Shown in pieces: positions 1 to 11,100 of a stretch of DNA of 64,000 nucleotides. Positions within the stretch are counted from its first letter, which is position 1, and every line of letters begins with the position of its first letter. A model generated the notes under the pieces. It was not told the origin of the DNA. It did no database searches and was given only the letters and a program-made list of their open reading frames with translations. Position numbers and translations under genes: made by a program. Source of the stretch: Leucogyrophana mollusca (lineage: Eukaryota; Basidiomycota; Agaricomycetes; Boletales); assembly GCA_021014945.1 (NCBI GenBank), contig MU266327.1:434001-498000 (forward strand), read 5' to 3'.

Positions 1-1
1 G

Positions 2-193
2 CTCGAAACTTCTGAAAGTGTGAGTGGAAATGTGGCCAATTATAGTCAACGCGTGGCTGAACGAAGCTGCAGTATCCTTGACTCAAAAGATGCTACATCA
101 CTGGAGTACAAACTCGACTCATTCTCCTCGGTATACCGCCGGTTGACGGGCAAGGATGTGGTGTTTGAGTTCCCGCCCGCGAACCAGGAGTAG
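2..193 (+). CDS. 3' end of an unrecognised protein-coding gene (partial)
   Basis: An open frame enters from the left edge in frame 2 and runs 63 codons to a TAG at 191-193. The C-terminal peptide is polar and then has a compact end with [18 protein letters not shown] just before the stop. This looks like the last strand of a small folded domain, such as the C-terminal heads of kinetochore or coiled-coil proteins, but I do not recognise the family and make no functional claim. The rest of the gene lies outside the window. The frame could also be the last exon of a multi-exon gene. Confidence 0.5.
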   Translation, partial: LETSESVSGNVANYSQRVAERSCSILDSKDATSLEYKLDSFSSVYRRLTGKDVVFEFPPANQE

Positions 194-659
194 ATTATGC
201 ACCGGCACTGCCTTCCATGACATGTTTCCTATACTCCTGCATTCTTGAAAAATATAGGCCATGCTCTTTATGTGTTTCTGGGATGAACTGCTGTGAAACA
301 TTGGTCAGGATGCTATGTCCGGGCGCTCGGTAGGTTGAGGAGTCCGTTTGACTAGGAGACTGTAGCGGTGAGGGGTATAAAAGCAGCGTCCTCTCATAAT
401 AAGGCACTGAGCCACAATTTCTGAAAGGCACTGTACGGTAGAGTGAGGATAATAGCCGTGACCGGTTGTTGTGGGCGGTTGTGAACTTGTGGCAAAGTCT
501 ACTTTTGATCTCGGCACGCCAGTCCCGCGGTCGCGTCAGGTCCATAGTTCTGAGTTCAATTCATCTCTCTTCTCTTCATTCCGTTGCTTGTCCTTCTTTT
601 CTCTTCTCCCTCCTTTCGCCCTTGTGGCTTTCTTCACCACGTCTTCAGCGTCGGTCTAG
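194..659. promoter_or_regulatory. Upstream region of the Rab-like gene with CT-rich tract
   Basis: There is no supported gene here. From about 558 to 640 the + strand is strongly pyrimidine-rich (runs of TCT, CTTC, CTCC). Such tracts are common just upstream of, or within, the 5' leader of expressed fungal genes. It ends about 20 nt before the ATG at 660, so it is probably the core promoter or 5' leader of the Rab-like gene. Confidence 0.4.
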
Positions 660-2064
660 ATGGCGGAATATCCACGCATGGACCCTTACAACCGGTCCAG
701 GTATGAACACGGGATAGATGCTAAAATTGTGGTCATGGGTAACACAGGTTCGTCTTGTTCGGACTGCCCGACTCTCCAATTTTTAACAATTTTATTCCAT
801 TTCTCCTCTTTCGTGGTTGCTCACATCCCTCTCGCTTGTTCTCCCAGGTGTTGGCAAGACCAGCCTGCTTCATCGGTATACTCAGAACAAGTTCGATCCC
901 AGGAATACGACATCTACGACCGGTGCTTTCTTTGTCACGAAGAAGGTGTACGTTGACGGCTTGAAGGTTCGGCTACAGCTCTGGGATACCGCAGGGCAGG
1001 AACGTTTTCGCAGTATGGTGCGTTTCGAAATCGCCCCGGCCCTCGAAGCACAATCAAAGATAGGAGCTCACATCCTTCTCAGGCACCCATGTATTACCGA
1101 GGAGCGAATGCAGCGCTTCTCTTGTACGATATAACGAATGCGTCCACATTTGAAGACGTTCGGGGTTGGCTGGAAGGTAACGGCCCGCTATCAACGGTTA
1201 CTATGTGTTATCGCTCATGCACCATCACTCAGAACTGAAGAAAAATTGTCCCCCGGAACTCATCATCTACATTGTTGGCTCAAAAGCTGATTTGCACCAT
1301 CATCGGCAAGTCACTTCTGACCTTGCACGCCTTTCCCTTCATACCTGGTTCCCTCCTCCACGACCTGAAACCCCTCCGCCCCCGCCACCACCACCACCCT
1401 CCACCTTGTCCTACATCCGTCCTCGGTTCACTTCATTCACGAGCATCAGATCTGCGCCTCTGAGCGCTCCCGCAAAGTCGTCACCCCCTCACAGCGCATC
1501 ATATCTCGATTCCGCGACCAGCCAATCTACGGCCCTGAAACGCAGCAACACCGGACCTGGTCTCCCACGTTCCAAGACGACTGGTGGTTTGAATATAAAT
1601 CGGTCGAAGACGACAACAGAAGCATCACGGTCTGCCCAGTCACGCTTTGGCTCCCATTTCGGCAATCATGCCGGAGGGTGGCATGAGACGGTCGAAACTA
1701 GTAGCAACAGCATCAACGAAGATGAAGACGGCGACGGAGATGATCAGGAGTGGGGGCTTCACAAGGGTATGGAGCTCTTTGAAGTTTCGGCCAAGGATGA
1801 CTTTGGTGGGTTGTTCGGTTGCCACAGCGAGACTAGAGCTAATATTACTCTAATCAACCAGGTATCCAAAACCTTTTTGATTCCCTGATATGCTCAATAA
1901 TCGAGAGGAAGGATGTCATCGAGCGCGAAAACGAGCTAAAGAAGCGGGACAGTGTGTTCCTCTCATCCGTAAGCACTCCGAACTGGGCGGCACAGGCGGA
2001 AGAGGAAGAAGCGCGCGAAAAGGCGCGTTCCACATCAGGCGGATGGAGTTGTTGTTCCTCGTAG
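660..2064 (+). CDS. Rab-like small GTPase with long internal insertion
   Basis: Five exons (660-747, 848-1017, 1083-1176, 1233-1805, 1862-2064) give 375 residues. The G1 loop GNTGVGKT is at residues 27-34, G3 WDTAGQE at 75-81 and G5 VSAKDD near 302-307, so the Ras/Rab fold is clear. The usual G4 NKxD is replaced by GSKAD at 133-137. About 165 residues separate G4 from G5, where a normal Rab has about 30. The extra stretch is a proline run followed by Ser/Thr-rich and then acidic sequence, so it is probably disordered. The protein ends in CCSS after a Lys/Glu-rich helix, consistent with a prenylated Rab tail. Rabs act in vesicle traffic, but which step this one serves cannot be told. Residue numbers assume the first ATG at 660. 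Confidence 0.88.
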
Positions 2065-2610
2065 CGCTGCCGATCCCTCCTGCGACCCTGACTTTCGTCC
2101 CATCTGGCTCCCCCATTTCCATGACCTGCGTCACGCCCTAACACCAACGTTCGCCTCCCTCCGCTCTCTTGACTGATTCTTGCCACCCACTCCCTCGGCA
2201 CCCTGAATCTTCTCACATGATATCCAAGTTCTCTTGTTTTCACCTCCGATCCCACGAATGCTATGTTCTTTATGCCTCATCGTTACACCTCTTCTACGTT
2301 CAAGTTATTTCTATACCATGGCTAGTGTTCTCTTTTTCCCTCCTACCGTTATTCACTTCTGAATTATCTCCCTATACCATATATACTACTCTAAGTAGAT
2401 ACGGATTGTGCATGTGTCCATAGTCAATGCAGCTTGAGACTGTTTCTGCCAGCACAAACCCTTTGCTGTGATACTGCGAGCAAGAGACGTCAAAGGGGCC
2501 GCATGGGGCAACTTGGCACACGGCCCAAAACGGCAGGTTGTAATCAACTTATAGCCCTCGATCGTGGCCCGACCATGTTCCTGGAGTTCCCCTCTTTCCC
2601 CTTGACCATC
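2065..2610. other. Gene-free spacer
   Basis: This holds the 3' flank of the Rab-like gene and the 5' flank of the AMMECR1 gene. I see no conserved reading frame, RNA gene or repeat in it. Confidence 0.4.
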
Positions 2611-3440
2611 ATGTCTCTCGTCAGCGCCAGCCCCGCCAAGGGAGAGATTGCTGACGGGGGCGATCGGGTTTGCACAGAGGAACACTGTTTCTATGCTTTT
2701 GACACGCTGTATTGCTCTCTCACTTCCGCGACGCCTATCGCTCCAACATTCCCTGATGATAAATAGTATGTTCTCGCGATCTTCGTCGATTGGCGCTCGT
2801 TGACGAATTTAGTCCACTCTTTGTAACGTGGAATACCCGGTCGACTCGTCCGGGTAGGGCCCCCAGACTACGGGGATGCATTGGGATTTTCGAAGCGCTC
2901 CCACTGCGAGAGGGCTTAGCCGAATACGCACTATACAGCGCCTTTAGAGATACGCGCTTTCGGAAGATAGAGGAGAGCGAACTCGAAAGCCTCGAGTGCT
3001 GGTATGTTTTCGATCATCGAGTCCCCAGCATATCATCATTAACTCTCCACAGTATCTCGCTGCTCACGGATTTTGAAGACGCAGCCTCGTATCTGGACTG
3101 GACAGTAGGGACACACGGAATAAGTATTACTTTCCCGAACCCTTCTTTATACCCTGCATCATCCAATACCCCGTCCCCCCTCTCATCCACTCCCTATTTG
3201 CCACGTATCACTTCCCGGCGCAGTCTTACTGCGACCTATCTGCCGGATGTCATGCCTGAGCAGGGGTGGGACAAGATCGAAGCCGTGGAGAGCGCTATAA
3301 GGAAGGCTGGATGGAATGGGTTGATCACGGAGGAGATCCGCGCAAGCGTGAAGCTGCGCAGGTATCAAAGCAAGAGGTGTGTAGTTGGATGGGACGAGTT
3401 CGTGCGGTGGAGGAGAGAGAATGGCGATGAAGAGATATGA
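2611..3440 (+). CDS. AMMECR1 domain protein
   Basis: Three exons (2611-2765, 2813-3001, 3053-3440) encode 243 residues. The family hallmark LRGCIGIF follows the YPLFVTWNTRS segment, and CISLLTDFEDA, YLDWTVGTHGI and a C-terminal KLRRYQSKR basic stretch complete the AMMECR1 fold. AMMECR1 proteins are conserved from archaea to humans; their biochemical role is not settled. The ATG at 2611 is preferred because it leaves a short leader before EHCFYAFDTLYC, the normal start of the domain. An in-frame ATG at 2575 is also possible. The gene converges with the PPR gene; the two stop codons are about 100 bp apart. Confidence 0.9.
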
Positions 3441-3539
3441 TTACACCGTGGACACAGATACGCCGGTATCATAACAATTTGTATTGATATTAGCAACGGA
3501 AATATGTATGTACCCTGTAAATGAAGATGCCCGCAGTGG

Positions 3540-5366
3540 CTAGTGCTTACTACCCCCACCTTCCGCATGGATGCTCTTTCGCATCCTCTCCAACCGACCT
3601 CCCCACCCACCCCCAAACTTCTGCTCGAGCTGGGACCACACCTTTCGCAGCTTCCCCGAATCATCCCCACTCGCTTTCCCGAATGCCATCAATATCCAAT
3701 AGATCAACCTCTCACTAGGTCTAACTTCTCCAGGCATATCCATGAAGGTCTTGAATAAGGCATGTAGGTTGTTTAGATTCCATGGAGACTCGTGCGAGGG
3801 ATCCGAGTTCTCATGCAGCCTGTCGGAAAGGAGGATGGGTCGGCTAGGGTGCTTTCGGGGTTTGTGTCCATGGCGAACAAAGCCAAGAAAGACGCCTCGA
3901 AACGCAGCCAAAGTGGGTTGGTATCGCAATGGCTCTCCGGTCGCGTCATCCACGGGAGCGAAAGGCTCGATATTGGGTGTAGAGAGCATGTCGACAAAGA
4001 CTTGCAATGAACGTATCAAGTCTCCATGATAAGCAAGGGACTGGATCATAGCCGTGTATGTAACCTCGTCGGGTATCAGGTTGCTGCCAACCACAACGCC
4101 TTCGACATTGCTGAGATATTCGATGGCCGCATCTATATCGTGCTCTCCAATTTCTACCTCTGGGGTGAGGTTGTTGCGAAGAACGCGGTATATGGTCGCA
4201 GCAACGTCCATGTGCCCGTTGCGGGCGTAAGCCCATATGCAGGCATTGATACCGTCCAGGCCAACCCGTAGATTCTGTTCTTTCATTTTGAGAAGAGTAG
4301 ACCGTACACCAGATAGCTGATTCGTGCGAGTGAAATATCCAAGCAGAGAAAGATGTGTGATGCGATTTGGCGGGAGTCCAGATGTTCTGAGGAGGGAGGT
4401 TGCATGGCGAATAGCGGCAGGGTGCATTGAGCGGCCCGCAATATAAAGCAGAGTGGTGTATGTGACGATGTCGGGTTCTCTAGAGATGGGATGCGTCGCA
4501 AAGTGGTCGTCGAGGATTTCGTTGTTATCACTCGAGCGCACTGCTGGAGTGGTGGTTATACTGCTGAAGATATCCAAAGCCGCCTTGAAGTCCTCTAGAC
4601 CTGTCCTCCGCCAGCGTTTTCCTGCAGAATCCATGAGAGCATTCCATTCCCACAGCTGAACACTTCCGCCGGAATTTTGAAGGGTGGTCAGGACTGAAGA
4701 CAACTGGAGGAAAAGGGTACGCGTTCGGGGCTTGGTCGACGCGAGGAGGCGCGCCAAGCGATGGAGGTGAGAGTAGGGTATGGTGGGGGTTTCTGAGACA
4801 TGGACCCCGTTGGGACGCATGCTCAAAAGAGCATTGTAGGCACTCCAAGCATCTGTGAGGGAGCTCGTCTTTGCCAAAATCCGAAGCAGCTCTTTCCGCC
4901 TGTTCAACATCTCTGTAAGATTGTCCGACACTACTAGCTCCATGCTTGAAGGGCTGGTTATGATGGAACCACGTTGAGTCTGCTGGAGATTTTGTACGTC
5001 TGGGTGTGTAGCGGATTGCGCGATGCCGACGTCGAGAGTGGGCGAAAGGTGATCTCGAATCTGGCTGACGCCAAGTTGGCCATAGACGGGCCTGACAGAG
5101 CGGGTTGGCCTTGTAAAACGCCTCGCACTGTTGCGAGGGATCGTTTTGGAGTTGACAAAATCTTCTTTGGTAATTGACGCGTTCACAGAACTTTCCTCGA
5201 CATGAACTCGGTCCTTCATACAATGGGCAGCGTGACTGCGGCGACGTCCCTGCAGAACAGTTTCTCCTTGTTTCTGTGGAAATGCAAATAGTAGCTGAGC
5301 TTGTCGAAGCCGGCATGGTAGTTGTGCAGAGGACAATCTCAGGCCAGACGTGGACCCTGCTAGCAT
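3540..5366 (-). CDS. Pentatricopeptide-repeat (PPR) protein, probably mitochondrial
   Basis: A single intronless frame of 608 codons. Degenerate 35-residue helical repeats of PPR type are visible in the middle and C-terminal half, with units such as PDIVTYTTLLYIAGR, NRITHLSLLGYFTRT and PDEVTYTAMIQSLAY. The N-terminal 60 residues are rich in Arg, Ser, Gln and Leu and poor in acidic residues, as in a mitochondrial presequence. Fungal PPR proteins bind organellar RNA to stabilise, process or translate it; the target transcript cannot be inferred. The start at 5366 is the most upstream ATG in frame. The lack of introns is unusual for this window. Confidence 0.85.
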   Translation of the reverse strand: MLAGSTSGLRLSSAQLPCRLRQAQLLFAFPQKQGETVLQGRRRSHAAHCMKDRVHVEESSVNASITKEDFVNSKTIPRNSARRFTRPTRSVRPVYGQLGVSQIRDHLSPTLDVGIAQSATHPDVQNLQQTQRGSIITSPSSMELVVSDNLTEMLNRRKELLRILAKTSSLTDAWSAYNALLSMRPNGVHVSETPTIPYSHLHRLARLLASTKPRTRTLFLQLSSVLTTLQNSGGSVQLWEWNALMDSAGKRWRRTGLEDFKAALDIFSSITTTPAVRSSDNNEILDDHFATHPISREPDIVTYTTLLYIAGRSMHPAAIRHATSLLRTSGLPPNRITHLSLLGYFTRTNQLSGVRSTLLKMKEQNLRVGLDGINACIWAYARNGHMDVAATIYRVLRNNLTPEVEIGEHDIDAAIEYLSNVEGVVVGSNLIPDEVTYTAMIQSLAYHGDLIRSLQVFVDMLSTPNIEPFAPVDDATGEPLRYQPTLAAFRGVFLGFVRHGHKPRKHPSRPILLSDRLHENSDPSHESPWNLNNLHALFKTFMDMPGEVRPSERLIYWILMAFGKASGDDSGKLRKVWSQLEQKFGGGWGGRLERMRKSIHAEGGGSKH

Positions 5367-5726
5367 GAATCTCCAGTGCAGTCATCCTGTGGTGAGATGA
5401 GTTATTGTTCTCTCCAACAATGAAGCTTTACATACCGCGACTTGCACTGACTGAGGATGCTGAAGGAGTCCGCAACTGGCGCCTAGCAATCCCAGACTGA
5501 ACAATTCACGCCACAGCTGAACGCGAACAAGCGCCAACGGCGGCTTGCCGAAAATTTCATGACCAGCCAAATCAGGACTCAGGATAATTGTCGGATTTGA
5601 TTCACGCTCTCAATTTCCATACGCACAGAACTGTTGGCATTGGCAGTACTAGAGCATAGCATGGATAGTCGGCGTAAGAGATATAAAAGAACATATGTAT
5701 GCCTAAGTCGTGTGTCAAAAATGCAA
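5367..5726. other. Gene-free spacer
   Basis: This separates the RPL3 stop from the PPR start; both genes are on the minus strand. It should hold the RPL3 3' end and the PPR promoter. No other feature is recognisable. Confidence 0.35.
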
Positions 5727-7250
5727 TCAATCCCGGGCCTTGAGCGTTCCCAGGAACGCAGCCTTTTCCTCGAATGTTTGGAAGGAGCCGTGCTGTAATG
5801 GGAAACGCATAAAGTGAGTGAGGAATCGGAGGGAGGCAGGAATATACATACGCCGAACTTCGATGACGTGTCGATGAACTTGAGTTGCACCTTCTCGAGG
5901 TCCCGACGAGAAGTGGGAATCATGAGGGATTTGCGGAGAGTCACGACACGCTTCTTGGTACCAGGGATGGAGCCCTTCAACATCAGGAAATCGTTCTTGA
6001 CGATACCGTAGTGAGGGAAACCACCCATGGGCGTGATGGTCTTCTTCGTGATATCGGATTCCGTCGAGGCATTGCCCTCATCGGCGCCAGAACCGATGCG
6101 GTAGATCTTCTTGTTGAGTTCGGTACGGTGGTGGTAACCGTCTGTGAAGATATTTGGCTTAGTTGTACGTTATGAATGAAGTTAGCATAATCAACATACT
6201 TTGACCAGCACGAGCAACCGAGAACATGACCTTCGAAGGATGCCATGCACCAATACAGGCGACTTTGCGCAGACCTTTGTGGGTCTTGCGTGGCAGCTTC
6301 TTGGTTCCCCAACGGTGCGTAACACCCTCGAATCCGTGACCTTTCGTGACGGCAATGACGTCGATGTTCTCGTCTTGCTCGAACACCGAGCTGACCTCGA
6401 AAGGCTTCTCGAACAGGCCGTGGGCGAACTCGACCTTGTCCGCGATGGAGCCACCGTTGACTTGGATCTCCATGAGATGAGCCTTCTTCTGGCTGAGGCC
6501 GGTCTTGCGAATTTGGGTGTGGGCAAGGACACGGACCACGGTGCAGTATTTGCGGATACGCTCGAGCTCGCGGGCAGTGGACTTGCCACCGTCCTCGGCA
6601 TGCTTCTTGGCGTAGCGCGTGAATGCCTTCTTCTTCGAGCGGTACCAGTTCTTGTAGAAGCGACGTTTCACCTCGTCCGACAAGTGCGACGTCCAGACGG
6701 TGGTGAGGGTGCGGAGACCACGAGGCGTTTCGACGTAGCCGACGACACCGACAACAATCATGGGGGGCGCTTCGACAATCGTCACGGCCTCAACAACCTC
6801 ACGCTTGTGCATCTCTGTAAAAAAACAGTTGAGGATTGTGGTTCGATATGTATGATCTCATGGGACGCACTAGATCCTGGACGATCAAGATCACGAACAA
6901 CGTGGGTCATGCCGGCCTTGTAAGCCATCATAGCGGTCAAATGGACGGGCTTTTTGGGGTCATCCTAGCAAACGGACGGCCTGAGCTTTTGAAGCTTTCC
7001 TCAAGCTGTAAAGTCAACGCACCCTGGGGAAGGATTTGACCTTTCCGCGGTGGCGTGCAGCACGCTTGCGGGGAAGGAAACCGAGTGAGCCGTGACGGGG
7101 GGCTTCGTACTACATACAGAAAAACCATTTAGTCCGTAGTGATCCTGTCTTGCGGGCGCGATGTTGCACTGACCTTACGGTGACTACGACGGAGGTAACC
7201 AAGTCAGTTTTGTCACAGCACTCAACACCGACGTTGCAAACGCACCTCAT
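5727..7250 (-). CDS. RPL3: 60S ribosomal protein L3 (uL3)
   Basis: Seven exons in transcript order: 7246-7250, 7174-7183, 7023-7109, 6871-6964, 6200-6814, 5852-6141 and 5727-5792. They give 388 residues, the normal eukaryotic uL3 length. The start reads [20 protein letters not shown]. Inside are [34 protein letters not shown] and [17 protein letters not shown], all diagnostic of L3 near the peptidyl-transferase centre. The first two coding exons are only 5 and 10 nt (ATGAG, then TCACCGTAAG). Without them the invariant N-terminus MSHRK cannot be made, and every junction has GT..AG borders. The introns are 56-64 nt, too short to host snoRNAs. Confidence 0.95.
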
Positions 7251-8140
7251 TTTGCTGGATCTTGAGGATGGCGGATGCGATCCTTGGCCACTTGTCTACT
7301 GTGTACAGAATCTACGGAAGTTGCCGAGATTGCGGCTGAGGAACTGTACAGTTGCTTGTCAATGACTTACCATATCGGGAGAACCAATAGCCATTTCTGG
7401 TCCTTCCATCGAACTCCCGTCAGTCAGTCTCTCAGTCTCTTCTTGTCTTTCTCCCTTTCTTTTTTCTTTTTTCAAAAAATCCACTTTGATCTTGCCTCCT
7501 CGCAACACAGTGTCATCGATACTCAAGCTTCACACTTACCTGGAGCCACACTGGCTCACGTTATTTTGCAACCCAATTTGTTTCTTGGTTCGGGCAGGGT
7601 TCACCAACGTTCGCCAGTCTAAGGTCTCTCTGTATGCTCTCCATTACAACTGCTATGCGAACACCTCGACCTTTCGATCTCGACGGGTCATGTACCGACG
7701 TGTATGACCTGTGCATCTATAGTGCGTAATATGCCTTTGAAGGTGGTCCTGGCCTCCCTGTACGGGGCTTTTCCGAACATCGATCCAAGGAAAGCGTGAA
7801 GCCTGGAAGGGCACTCTGGCAACACCTTCCGAGGCGGTTCTTCTGAACCGGTGCAACTTTCCTGTTCTCTTTAACAAAAATAATGGATTGTATGATGAGC
7901 TTATCGGGCTATGTATATTTTGGTTACTTCTCGACTGTATATGTACCTTTGTTTTTGGGAATACTCCGTGTGAGAAATGAAGGGGGTCGTGATCTGATAA
8001 CACGTCGCGTCGCGTTCATTGATGATTTCCATAAACGCGCCATGTCACAGAGTGACATGAGTCACGCCTGCCACGGTGATGAAGGCCTCTCGGTTCGCAG
8101 AAGGAAACCTCCAACACGCCAGCTGACCGCAAGCGACAAC
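7251..8140. promoter_or_regulatory. Divergent promoter region RPL3 / MRC1 with pyrimidine tract and CGCG boxes
   Basis: There is no supported gene in this 890-bp divergent region. A + strand homopyrimidine-rich stretch lies at about 7417-7480. Near the MRC1 side there is a tandem CGCG motif at about 8005-8016 (TCGCGTCGCGTT) and AAACGCGCC at 8033-8041. These resemble MBF/DSC1-type G1/S elements, which have an ACGCG core. Functional assignment is inference. Confidence 0.35.
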
Positions 8141-11100
8141 ATGCCCGCCGTAGAGGACCTCAGTTCTGCCCCTTCATCGTCCCCGGTAAGGCCCATAAAG
8201 CGGGCAGCTGTCACTTATGGCAGGCGACGACCCATAGAGGTCGACGAATGCGACTCTTCCGTGACGCTCGCTGGGCCAAGCTCCCCAGCCGAAAATTTGG
8301 CCTCGCTGGACAACCACAGCGATGAAGAGAACATGAATATACTTCCTAGCGCGTCACAGGGATCTCAGTCATCCGCCACAACGTGTGCTGACGATGGTGA
8401 CGACTTGGGCGCCAAAGAGTCCACGTTCCAATTTGGTTGGAAACGCAAGTTGCAGGAAATGGATAGAAAATTCGACGACGACGAGCCCGTTATGGGACCT
8501 TTGGGAAACCTTCGTTTGGAGTCATTACCAACAGGACAAACTGAATCCGATGTCCCCTCGCCCTTTGACGGGAATGAAAGCGGCCAAGTGGATACCGTGC
8601 CTCATTCTCCCAGCGGCGTCAAAACCACCTCCGATGAGCTCTTCGGTGGCTCATTGCCACCGCTTAATAGCTCTTACCCCTCGTCCTCCTTCGACGAGTT
8701 GCCCATAGAATCACCAGTTGCTCCGCGAAGATCTCGAGGATGCGCCAGGAAGGTGGTAGACTCTGATTCTGACCCTGACGAAGCAGCAAATCTATCGACC
8801 GCAGCTCCCATCCGAAAACCTATCACTACTCATTTGCCCTCTCCGTCTACGCTGTCAACATCTGAACTCGATATGCCTTCGGAGAAGACCAAGCTCGACA
8901 AGGGAAAGGGTAAAGCTCCCGCGCGAAGTATCCCTCCACTCCGATTCGATTCGGAGGCTCCCACATCTGATTCTGCTTCAAAGAAAATTAACAAAGGGAA
9001 ACGCAAGGAGAATCCGAGTCGCCCAAAGATCAAGGTAATATTGCCTGCTGTGTGTCATGTTCGCATGTTAAGAGACGTCATTTCCAGGCACCGACGAAGA
9101 AAGAGCGACGCGAAACTGTTTTGGAGAGCACGCGTATTCGTGCAAGTAGACCTGTCGAGATCACTCGCACGGAAGGGCCTAAGCGCAGTATGGCATGGTT
9201 CCTTGAACGCGTCAAGTACGTTGTAGTGTGCCCTTACCTGAAGGCTATTCTGACTATGAATGTAGGGGAGATGTCAAACTAGCGGAACCACAGCCTTCGT
9301 TGCCGTCTGATGATCCGATCCAGAATTTTTCTTCCCCACAGGCGGTTGCGTCGTTGCCGGCACAGGAGCACAAATCGCTGTCCTTCGGTCTAGCATCCGG
9401 TCTCCTTGCTCCCCCGCCGCTCATCCGTGCTGGCGGCTTGTCGCGAAAACCTAGTCCTCCCCCGCAGCATTCAGCTACAATCAACCTCCCCCCAGCCGCA
9501 GATTCCGACGACGACGACGTCATGGGAAATATATCGACCATAGTCAAGCGGGAAGAAGACAAGCAGAAAGCCGAAGAAACCAAGCGAAGGCTTCTTGAAG
9601 CGAAACAGTTAGCTTTGCAGAACCAAGCTCGTGGGACTGCGGGTGACGATGATAGCGAAGATGACCTGGAGATTGTCCAAGGCGATATGCATCTCGTCGC
9701 AGATGACGAAGCGGCGAAACGAAAGTCGGATAAACTATCTGGCGCACGGCCTTCGAAGGCGAAATCGAGGCAGCTAGCTCTTGCACGGCCAGGTGCGACG
9801 AAATCGTCAAGAACCAAGCCTTTCGAGCCCGTTACGCCTGGAGAGCTGAGGGAACACTTGCGTGAATCCGCGCGGTCTTCATTTGGTGCAGTGCCGAAGC
9901 CTGGAAAGGAGGCTAGGGGCGTGCGGAATTGGGAAAGTTTGAACAGGTTGTTAAAGCGGGAGATCGAAGTCGAAAAAACAGAGACAATCAAGCAGAAGGA
10001 GAAAGACTGGGTTCAACAAGGAGGGAAGATATCGAAAGTCGAAGAGACCTCAGAGGAGAAATCTCTCACTGGCACGTTAAAGGAGCATGTGGAGAAGGGT
10101 ATAAGGGCTAGAGAACAGGGAGGGGCCGATGCGGAATCTGCAGAAGATGAGAGCGAGGATGGCGACACCGAATACCGCCCAGACATGAGGGGGTCTGCAA
10201 CTCCTGAGCCCATGGATGAGGACAGTGACAACGAAAGCGACGAGGAGAACCACATCCCCGGCTCGGATATTGGGGAGAACGTCAGTCAGATGACAGACAA
10301 TGATGATGACGAGAATGTGGCCCCTCGACATAGAGCGCCTCTTCGGCGGGCTCCTCGTGTTCTTGACTCGGACGACGAGGAGAGTGGCCCACATGGCCGG
10401 ACCGAGCCTTTGGGTCGCGTCCTGGTCCCTGATACGTCCGTTATGGAGATTCAGCAGTCCAGTCAGCATACGACCCAACGAAATTCCGAGTCCTCACTAG
10501 AAGAGCAGACGGAAGACGAGAACGATAAGGAGAATAACACACGGCTTATGTTCGACAGGAGCGACGACAAAGAAAATAAGGCTGTTGTGCGGTACTCGCC
10601 TTTAATATCACGGCCGTCACTCGGTCCCAGACCAGGATCGCTTTTTGGTCTCGAGGACGGAGTCAGGAATAGTCTTTCGCTGTCGTCTTTGGCCGATGTC
10701 AACGATGGCATGGACTTGTCTATGGAAGACTCACGTTCGCCTCTGAAGGAACTCCCGAAGGAAGATGATCCGTTTGCCCTTTCCCCGTTAATATCCAATT
10801 CCCCATACTCGGCGCGACTACTTGCAGCCTCAGTATCTCATCCCAAATCACCTACTCCTGCCGCCTCCACCTCCCGGCCGGGTTTGGGTTCCCCACCGCC
10901 GCTGAGAAGTACTCGCATTAACCGATTGGCGTCATCGCAGTTTTTCGACGAGGACGGTGAGAACGCGCCGGGAGGTTTCAAGCCTATAGCGCTACAGCCT
11001 TCCTTTTTGGAAACGCTCGCCGGAAAGGGCACCCCGCCTCCTTCCATTGCGCCGTTGAATCCTCTGGGGAACGGAGGATTTTCTCAACTGTTCGCTGATG

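Noticed and set aside
195..545. Minus-strand frame of 116 codons at the left edge
   Set aside because: It overlaps the CT-rich promoter and the upstream gene end, has no domain and no splice-supported extension.
4528..5385. 285-codon frame antisense-frame to the PPR gene
   Set aside because: It is a shadow of the PPR coding frame on the same strand; Cys/Arg/Ser-rich composition without domain.
6201..6923. 240-codon + strand frame opposite RPL3
   Set aside because: Pure antisense shadow of a highly conserved ribosomal protein gene.
7022..7250. snoRNA inside RPL3 introns
   Set aside because: RPL3 introns host snoRNAs in some animals, but here they are 56-64 nt, too short for a C/D or H/ACA RNA.
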